A stretch of DNA of 64,000 nucleotides, from contig CM066308.1 in assembly GCA_033807695.1 (NCBI GenBank), positions 372,001 through 436,000 on the forward strand, written 5' to 3'. Every line of letters begins with the position of its first letter. Within the stretch, counting starts at the first letter, position 1. The DNA is from Daedaleopsis sinensis. Taxonomy: Eukaryota > Basidiomycota > Agaricomycetes > Polyporales > Polyporaceae. Below, in pieces: positions 56,707 through 64,000 of this stretch. The notes beneath the pieces are model-generated. The model saw only the letters and a list, made by a program, of their open reading frames with translations. It made no database searches and was not told where the DNA came from. A program made the translations under genes and the position numbers.

Positions 56707-56714
56707 TTTATATA
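56707..56714 (-). promoter_or_regulatory. TATA box of antisense cassette
   Basis: TATATAAA on the minus strand, 36 bases before the gene B ATG and 41 bases inside the 3' LTR boundary. It is a likely core promoter for antisense transcription, independent of the LTR promoter. Confidence 0.6.
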
Positions 56715-56741
56715 CGCGCAAACCGAGGACGGTTCGAATGC

Positions 56742-56755
56742 AAGTGGGGGGGAGG
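56742..56755 (+). other. Polypurine tract at 3' LTR
   Basis: AAGTGGGGGGGAGG lies directly before the LTR TGATG; it would prime plus-strand DNA synthesis. Confidence 0.85.
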
Positions 56756-57662
56756 TGATGAGCCTCAGGACCAGCTAGGCCCCGGAAACACCACGCAGCC
56801 CATCACTATTCGCGCCCGTCAGTCAATTCACGCAGTATGAAGACGAGCGGCTTCACAAGGAAGGCGAGCGACTACCGAAGGAGCGAGTACGGAGACATGC
56901 CATTCCAAGGGTCGAAGGAGCCGATGCCGAGCTGCCGGCGGCTGACCGAGGTCGCCAGAGCTCTAGCCAGGACAGAGGAGGCGATCGATCGAGGGTCTGG
57001 TCTAGGCGACCGCCACGGAGTCCAGCAATTGGTACGAAGGTCGTCGGAAGAGGCCCGGAAGACAAGGGAGTGAGGGGGACGGCCTTCCGAGGCCTATGAA
57101 GACGAGCGGATGGACTTCAGACGCGATCACGTGGTGACGCGCCACAAGACTAAGCGCTCTCGTGACCGCGGATGCAAGTCGAGCGGCGACGTGATAGGCT
57201 CGGTGCAAACACCTACCTAACCACCGGAGTGCGCCGTAGGGGTTCAGGAGAGGAGGATCGCGACGTGAGCGTGGGAGGAGCAGGGTTTCCTATGATTGGA
57301 CGATTGGTAGGATAGTTGTAGTTTATTTGGTGACGATTTGTACAGTATATAAGTCAGCGGGATTGCGGCCCAGCAAAGCAGCGCAGTAGCTCCAGAGATC
57401 GAGTCCGAGTCCAAGAATCATCTAGTCGACACTCAATTGAAGACCGTCCATCTTCAAACCTCCTCTTGCAGACTAGCCTCACCCACGGAAGTTGCTTGAC
57501 TTCCATCTGAAGTTGCTCAACTTCCTTGTCTATCGTCGACGGGCTACGTGAAGAAGAGCGACTACACCGGGAACCTGTCCTCCACCTCGCACCCTACTAG
57601 GTAGCTGATCTCGTGCTCGTTTGGGTGTGTGTTTCGCCCAGCGACCCAGAGTTACCCCATCA
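56756..57662 (+). repeat. 3' LTR of Gypsy element, 907 bp
   Basis: It appears identical to the 5' LTR at an offset of 11786 bases. Confidence 0.93.
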
Positions 57663-57922
57663 CCGTCTAGAGACTTGGTAGAACGAGGTTAAATCCAAAC
57701 TGTGACTCGGACGTGAAGCGGCCCCAAGAGTGCGGCAAAGGCGCCTCTAGTAGCGCCCTGGCCTTCAAGGTAGTCTCCGAGCCCTCGAGACTCAAACGGC
57801 TTTTGCTATCGGTTGACGTTAATAACAGCGGTCCCACATGTGAGATCAGCCGCCGGGGGTCCCTGAGGCGAGCGAGGGATCAATGAAGGTCGGTTGTAGT
57901 ACGTATGTAATATACAAAAGGA
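57663..57922. other. Flank between Gypsy element and next gene
   Basis: No gene. It holds the right copy of the target duplication and the 3' region of the minus-strand gene that follows. Confidence 0.5.
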
Positions 57923-60544
57923 TTATCGCCGGGCTTTGAAAGTACGTTGATACTTACATAGCAAGTGCTCTACCATGATAGGATCGTACAGTATGAAGTT
58001 ACGGTCCTCTTCGCCTAGAGTCTGCAGAAGATAATAGTAAACACGTTTGAAAGCCTGGGTCACCTCTGCCTCTGAAGCATCCTCCGAAGCGACCTGATTT
58101 GAGCGTACCAGTCCTTTCAAGGAGCCCAGTCCGTTGAAATGAACCAACCGTCCCATCTCCTCTAAAGATGGGCATGCGACCTTGCCAGTGTATACCACAT
58201 CGGCGGTGAGAAGATATCCGGTTAGCCCGCCAACCATCCTCAGCTTGGTCCCGATATGCGAAAATCGGCGTTTGCCCTTCGCATCGCGCTGAACTTCCAC
58301 CTTGCCTTGAGTCCAGAGAAAGAACTCCTCGAATGGCACAGGCTTGCCCGCGTGCTTCTTGAGGAGTTGAATCCAGTCCGACTCGGCCTCAAAGTACTGC
58401 AAGGCGATGTTGTGTCCGTTGTTGCGCTCGTCCTGTGGAGATCCGTAGCAAGAGATATTGAAGAAGTGCTTGAGAGACTCCGGGGATGTAGAGTCGAAGC
58501 GCTCCGACTCCAGGAAGGATTTCCACGCGGCGACATCGCGGAAGTAGCAACGGGTACGCCGATGAAGGACGGGTGAGTTGTATAGGAGGGCTCGGAAGAT
58601 GACCCAACTTGGGAAGGCCCCTGGGTGATCACAAAGGTCGCGGTGGAATGGTTCCCCCGATGCCGTGACGCGCAGTCGGGAAGGGGCAAGCTCGCGGAAC
58701 GGGAGGTAGAAATCGACGTCCTCGAGCACAAGCTTTTGAAGCGTTGTGGGAGAGGGAATAGAATGTCCACGCGCGATTGGTAGAAGATGATGCACGAACT
58801 CGCTGAGATCGCACAATCCAGCATCCTCCAGCGATGTTAAAGGGTGTGCAAGTACGACCAGCGGCGGTACATGAGCGGCGGGTTCGGAAGGGGAACACCC
58901 GACGTTGGTGGATTCGGAAGGGGAACGCGTTCCCTCTGCACTACGGATGCGCTGAACTGATGCATCGGTCCACGCGCGAAGTCCTGGGAAGCATCGATCT
59001 ACGACAGACAAATACTCGTGCATAATCTTCTCCTCCGAAGAGTTAGAAGAAGCCAGAGGCAAGCGAGCCAGGGCTAGAGCGAAGGGCTGCAGCATTGACA
59101 CACGCGCATCCTTTGGTCGCTGTTTCTTGCCAAAAACCGACTTCGAAATTGAACGATATGCGTCCCAGATGCCGTCCAGCAAGAGCACATCCGAGTTTTT
59201 GAACGTTCCTACGAGGCATATGATGAAGTATGCAGACGCCATTGCGGTGTTATTTGGGAAGTTAAGCCACTGACGGACGATGGACAGGACATTGCGCGTG
59301 GTGACGTCAGGAATCTCGGAATCGAGGATACGGGGAAGGGGAAGGCAAGCGGTAGAAGAGCTGTCAAGTCCAGATAGATAGTCATCTGAGCGGTAGCTCC
59401 CTTCACGTCGATTGCGAACGTCGTCATAGACCGAGACGCATAGGCGTTCAAACCATCCAGCCTGCCTAGTAGCCGTTTGAGGAGCGGAACTTGATGAAAC
59501 CTCGCCACCAAGCTCCTCGATCAACGTCCGGCATTTGTCAGCGCACACGTCACAAAGCCAATACCACGCCGCCGCGCTGGAAAGCATGAGGCGACGTCGC
59601 TCGATAGCACGTCGAAGGGACCCAATGCCATCTGAGGTGTGCGATGTGCGATGAGCTGGCCACATCCGTAAGATGCACTGGGCGATGTCTGTGGAGACGT
59701 CGTCGGCCTGGAAAGCGCGGATAAAGTTGTCGACCGCCTCCCGCGCATTTCGCACTTCAGACGGTTCGACGGGAAGTGTCCGTGCAATATTGCGCATAAC
59801 GCTGAGTTGGGTCTGCAGGCGGTCGAGCGAGAACAGTTCCAGCACTTTCTGAAAGGCTATAATTCGCGTGAGATCGACTGTGCTGGGAGTAATGAGTACA
59901 ACGTACGTGGAGGGTCTGACAGAGTATCGTCCGGACTATCGCTGGTCCTAGCCTGCACAGACGGTGACGATGCGCTGGGCTCCCGGAGAGGACTGAAGTC
60001 TGACGATGAGCTGGGCGGATGGACATCCCCTTCCGCTGCACTTGAGAATGGAGGTACCATGGACAGGCCGTCCGAACGAGTGGGTGTGATTGCTGGCATC
60101 TGCCCAGCAACATCTGGGTCTAGAAGCTCTAGAAAGCCTGAGCGAGCTTGGTTCTCCTCTCCTAAGTGCGCATCAAGATCAGACCGTTGTCAGGAAGGTA
60201 TTTCGGTTGACTGACCAGGATCCGTCGGACCTATTGATATCGCTGCACGCTCAACAGACGGAACCGAGGAGCATGAAGCTACGCCGTTCACATGGCCCTC
60301 CTCAACTCTGGAGTCATGGTCTTCCAGATCTTCATCGGCTTCGTATCCATCCTCCAATCCAGAGTCTTCGGAGTCTTCTGAAATTAGATTTAGATGTTCG
60401 TTCATTTGTTAAGCTGCAGCAGCACTCACCGCAATAGTCGGAACATAACGCATCCAGCACGGACGTATAGACCGTCAAGTCAGCGTCTCCAAACCGGTCA
60501 GGTAGATCAAAGCCGCTATCTGCTAACGAGAAGTCCAAGTTCAT
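57923..60544 (-). CDS. Uncharacterised multi-exon protein
   Basis: The main exon (from about 59845 to the stop at 57923) gives 640 residues of well-formed protein sequence; segments such as WLCDVCADKCRTLIEELGG and GTKLRMVGGLTGYLLTADVV look conserved, but I do not recognise the family. Upstream exons 60544-60430, 60377-60216 and 60161 onward join in phase (GTGAGT and GTCAGT donors) and encode an acidic, Ser/Pro-rich N-terminus (SEDSGLEDGYEADEDLEDHD). The junction of this region with the large exon is unresolved: the likeliest donor (GTACGT near 59907) and the acceptor TTTCAG near 59852 differ by one phase. Either the true donor differs or there is a frameshift. A short last intron near the C-terminus is also possible. 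It lies 261 bases from the Gypsy 3' LTR. Confidence 0.6.
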
Positions 60545-60617
60545 CGGTGCTTCTTCAAGTTCATCTACTTAGATACCGGTATGTCAATCATGATGGGCGC
60601 AATTCGAAATAGTTATA

Positions 60618-63600
60618 CTAACGAGGATGCAGCCGAGACGCATATACACATTCTACTGACACAGATCTAGCCCTCAGGCTGCGCGTAGCCCGCATGTTGT
60701 TTATTGTATGTGCCGGTCCAGGGCGGTCTGAGAGTGCTGCGTGGTCTTGAGAGTGCTGGGGCATTGAGCGTTGCGAAGCATTGGTGATAGAACCGCCTAC
60801 TAGCAAGGGAGGCCCATCAACACATAAGTTGTATACTATGCAGATGTAACACCTACGACGTAGACGTATAGATGCCCTTGTAGCATGTGGTGAAGGACGA
60901 TCTGTCGCAGACGAATCACGTTCCTCCTGGTCGTTACCAGTTCGACGTCTCTTGGAGGGCTCTGACCCGGGAACCGGCATCAGCCCAAGTAGACGCAGCT
61001 CTCGTCGTAATCATCGAGTACTTACCTGCATCAGGGACACTGGCATCTGAACGTTTCCGCTTGCGTGATACTTCCATGGGCTCAGACGGCGCCGATGTTT
61101 CTGCGCGCGAGGTGCTCCGAGTTGCAGGAACGGCAGCTCCGCGCGTGGCCTTCTTTGCGCTCGCAGCGGCCTTCGGACGACGCGAAGCGCCAGCTGGCCT
61201 CGCCGCCTTGTTCGTGGCCGCCTTAGACCCACCTGCTAAACCATCATCAGAGCGACAGGTATGAGCTTCGTGAACACCAGACTCGCCTTTTTTCTTCTTC
61301 AGCTTGTGCACCACGTAGGGGATGCATTCTGACTGTTTAGCGATATAACTGTCCCACGCTTCGACGGCCTGCTCGCGCGTGCATCCAAACTCCTGCGACA
61401 CTAGTTTGGACCCCGGGTGGAGCTCCCAGAACTGAGCCTGGTGGCGAGTACCTTCCTTGTCGACAACTGAGAAGCACTCGGCGAGCTTCTCGTAGTCTAC
61501 CTCCATGCGCGCTTGCTGAGGTACTTGCCGCCCAAAATGATGCGCGATCTGACACAGTCCTTGATAATAAAACTGGAGGAAGGACTTCGGCGACGTCAGA
61601 TAGTAGCCTGAATTGATCCAGTTGGCAACATTCGTCTGAATGGGGGTGTCGTCGTGGCTGCCAACCAGAAATATATATAAGTTTCACGCTGCATCGAATT
61701 TGGCGCAACACTTACCGCGGATCGATAAACTCTGGTGGCATCCAAAAGAACTTCTTTCCTGGCAGAGCTGCGAAGCTTAATACGGCGCTGCCATTAAGCA
61801 TGGAGCGCGGCGGATAGCAGACGATTGTAAAGCGATAGGCCCAGCGTTTCGGCTTCTTGCCAGGCGCCGCAGTTGGTGGGTATCCACCGTGCCAGCGCAG
61901 CCCGCAGAAGTTGACGACGATTAGATCTTCAAGCACTGAGAAAAAGAGTGAGAAGTCATGGCCCATGTACATCATGAGTGCCTACCGGTACTTACAGACC
62001 GCAACGCCGAGGTCCAAAACGATGAAGTAACCCGGGTCATCGTCCTCCGCGAGATCGCTGAAGGTTATCATCGAGGTGTAGCCCCCTTCGCTGTCGTGGC
62101 GATCAAGGTGTTTCCCACCAAAACTGCCAAGGTCTTCCTTCATGTGAGTCACTACAAAGATCTAATCAGAGCGAAGCGAGACATCGAGTAGGAGTGAAGC
62201 TTACATGCGTTTGCATCTGCTCGCTGGACCGGCGCCAGGTTAAGTTGCATAGTGGGATAGGCATAATTGTTGTCGGAGCCGATGCGAGGCAGGTTTGTCA
62301 CGTCGGCCTGTAGCTTCAGCGCATCGCTGATCTCGGGAGGAGCTGCTTCCAGGGAAGTAATTGCGAGAGGAGCTGCGGCCTGATAACAAAATGCAAGCCG
62401 AAGTTCAGCTAGGCTAGTGGCGCGGGGCTCATGATCTGCTCACCTGAATGATCTGCTCGCGCAAGCGGAGGTGTGCGCTGGGCTCCTGCCCCATGCCGAC
62501 CTTCACCGTGGCTGTAGGTCCAACAGTATTGCGCTGCACCTGATAAGATTGAGCGAGAGTATAACACCGCTGCGAGTTGGCCACCGGCTCGAGGTGGTCA
62601 TGAGATTCGAACGCAGTTCCTCCCTCGTATGTGCCGTCCAGCCTCTTCTGCGGTTTCGTCGCCGTGCGTGTCTTCTGAGGCCCAAGCGCAGCCTCTCGGG
62701 CCTCGAGGACGCCGGTTCGAAGCTCTCGAGTGATTTTGCCCCTGACCCGGGCGTTAGAATTAACAACGGAGGAACGACCATGTACACTTACTTAGGTGTA
62801 ACCCATAATTGTAAACGATCATCCTCCTCTTTCTTCGACCCAGCAACATTCCTACAAAACACATAATCTCCTGGTCGTAGAATGTAGAAACCTTGATCGA
62901 GTGCTGTGAGATGAAGGGGGCGATGCGGGGAGAACGCTACGTACCTGCCGCGGCAAGGCCTAGTTTGGTACCCACGGGGAACAACATGGATTTGAGGTAA
63001 TGATAATAAGAATCCATCGAAGATGTCGAGCAGTCTTGCAAATATACAAAAACCCTTTTGGCCCCCCATCGCGGGTCTACCTTCTTATGGGATCGTACGC
63101 GATAGAATGTCGGCAGGCGAGGGTCGCGGTTATGAACGGTCCAGATCTCGTTGCTCGGACAGGGTACATCTTGACAATGATAGAGCGCGTTCACAGCGGC
63201 GTCGGATTTGAAGAATGGTAATGTACGGACCTTTGAAGACGGCGTCGTATCGCCTTGGCATCGTGACGGATGGGAACAAACGAGGCTGAAGAGGCCAATG
63301 ACGACGTGTCGGAAGCTTCTTGCAGCTGAGTGAGGCTGCGGGAGTGGTGATGGTGAGGGGGAGGAAGTTGGATGGAAGTTTGGTGCGAGCAGGGGGTCAA
63401 GCAGTACGATATCGAGACCTAGCGGACGACCACCCAAAAGATGCCCTTTGCCCAGAGAAATACCGATTAAGGCCGAACAAGACTGCACCGCGCTCACGCA
63501 GTGCAGTTCATCTCGGGCCAGGATCCGACGATGGGTGGAGGGCAATGCCGGATCACACATCTGTAATCGATGGCCTTGCGATGACCACCCATGGAGATGA

Positions 63601-64000
63601 GACGTGAGCGGAAAGCACATGGAGACTGATGGAGTATCCGCTCACTTGTCTAATTCATCTCGATGAGCATATGACAATATGGATCAGCCCACCAAGCCGG
63701 AACCATTTTATCGACCGTTGCACTCGATACCCACCGCCCATACGGCGTGGCTCATGCACTCCTTCAGCGACCGACAAGATAAAGGGGCCCGTGGATGGTG
63801 CGCACAGCGTGACCAGGCGGTGAGTGCTGAGAAGTCATATGGTCAGCCCAGAATTGACGCGTATTCGTCCAGAGACCACATACCTGACCATGCAGCACAT
63901 GCATGATCTCGTCCGCCTGATCATTAACCTCTTCAAGTCCTGGCTGGCGGTCTGACGTGGAGCTGGGACGGATTAGCAGGTACGTTTTGGATGGTCGATC
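60618..64000 (-). CDS. Putative Fe(II)/2-oxoglutarate dioxygenase, TET/JBP-like, partial at right edge
   Basis: The gene has at least nine short exons in the window and continues past 64000. Readable exons include 63939-63884, a block ending in SMLFPVGTKLGLAAAG (to about 62945), GFYILRPGDYVFCRNVAGSK (about 62908-62810), VQRNTVGPTATVKVG, and LTHMKEDLGSFGGKHLDRHD...DPGYFIVLDLGVAV (about 62148-61995). Next comes VVNFCGLRWHGGYPPTAAPG...WAYRFTIVCYPP (about 61940-61800). HxD (KHLDRHD), a distal His (RWHGG) 52 residues on, and an Arg 19 residues later (WAYRF) fit the double-stranded beta-helix dioxygenase pattern; fungi have expanded TET/JBP oxidases of this kind. A basic C-terminal region follows (KRKRSD, SKRRRTG; stop at 60618). 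The substrate is unknown. Confidence 0.5.

Larger units (their letters stand above)
44970..57662 (+). mobile_element. Ty3/Gypsy LTR retrotransposon with antisense gene cassette, 12.7 kb
   Basis: The LTRs (44970-45876, 56756-57662) look identical, start TGATG and end CATCA. Flanking ACCGT at 44965-44969 recurs at 57662-57666; if the LTR is taken to end in CA the duplication is the four bases CCGT. The order is LTR, gag-protease, pol (RT, RNase H, integrase), three antisense genes, LTR. The RT-RNase H-integrase order defines Ty3/Gypsy, and no chromodomain was seen. Both main frames are open. Intact frames and apparently identical LTRs suggest a recent, perhaps active, insertion. Confidence 0.93.

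Overview
The window is nuclear DNA of a filamentous basidiomycete, most likely an Agaricomycete. The evidence is: very short GT-AG introns (50-68 nt) in every gene that can be modelled; a Plavaka-type (CACTA-like) transposase gene; F-box proteins of the Agaricomycete type; a Ty3/Gypsy element of the basidiomycete kind; and scattered fragments of nuclear-encoded mitochondrial and metabolic genes.

Positions 1-36105 are a rearranged tandem segmental duplication. Each unit begins with a minus-strand F-box/WD40 fusion gene. Copy 2 (16044-18670) is intact and encodes 834 aa. Copy 1 (838-4884) has a premature TGA and a 1.41-kb gag-only Copia element inserted with a 5-bp target duplication. Copy 3 (25526-28147) carries a frameshift. 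The rest of each unit is gene debris: fragments of complex I 51-kDa subunit (NDUFV1), of an epoxide-hydrolase-like alpha/beta hydrolase and of a short-chain dehydrogenase, a five-copy module of about 400 bp, and a frame-preserving 213-222 bp tandem repeat. One small three-exon gene, possibly DUF6593-like, looks intact in unit 1 (11292-12132) and is cut by the right edge of the duplication in unit 3 (35480-36105). A 1.4-kb element with imperfect inverted ends interrupts unit 1 at 13336-14734.

Positions 38084-42845 (minus) hold an 11-exon Plavaka transposase gene whose phases all agree (1220 aa). Its second intron is swollen to 565 nt by a tandem tRNA-like repeat.

Positions 44970-57662 hold a 12.7-kb Ty3/Gypsy retrotransposon with two 907-bp LTRs that look identical, intact gag-protease and pol frames, and a 4.2-kb block between pol and the 3' LTR. 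That block encodes three spliced genes on the opposite strand, one with a Zn2Cys6-type cysteine cluster. The block is bracketed by two identical 14-nt polypurine tracts, and the first antisense gene has a TATA box just inside the 3' LTR. A G-GGT-TTT slippery heptamer and a TGATG stop/start overlap sit at the gag/pol junction. This ambisense element is the most interesting object in the window.

Positions 57923-64000 carry two minus-strand multi-exon host-type genes. One is uncharacterised. The other runs off the right end and has an HxD...H...R pattern suggestive of an Fe(II)/2-oxoglutarate dioxygenase, perhaps TET/JBP-like.

All calls come from reading the sequence and from remembered family features. 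No similarity search was run. Exon coordinates come from reading splice sites and checking phase by hand.
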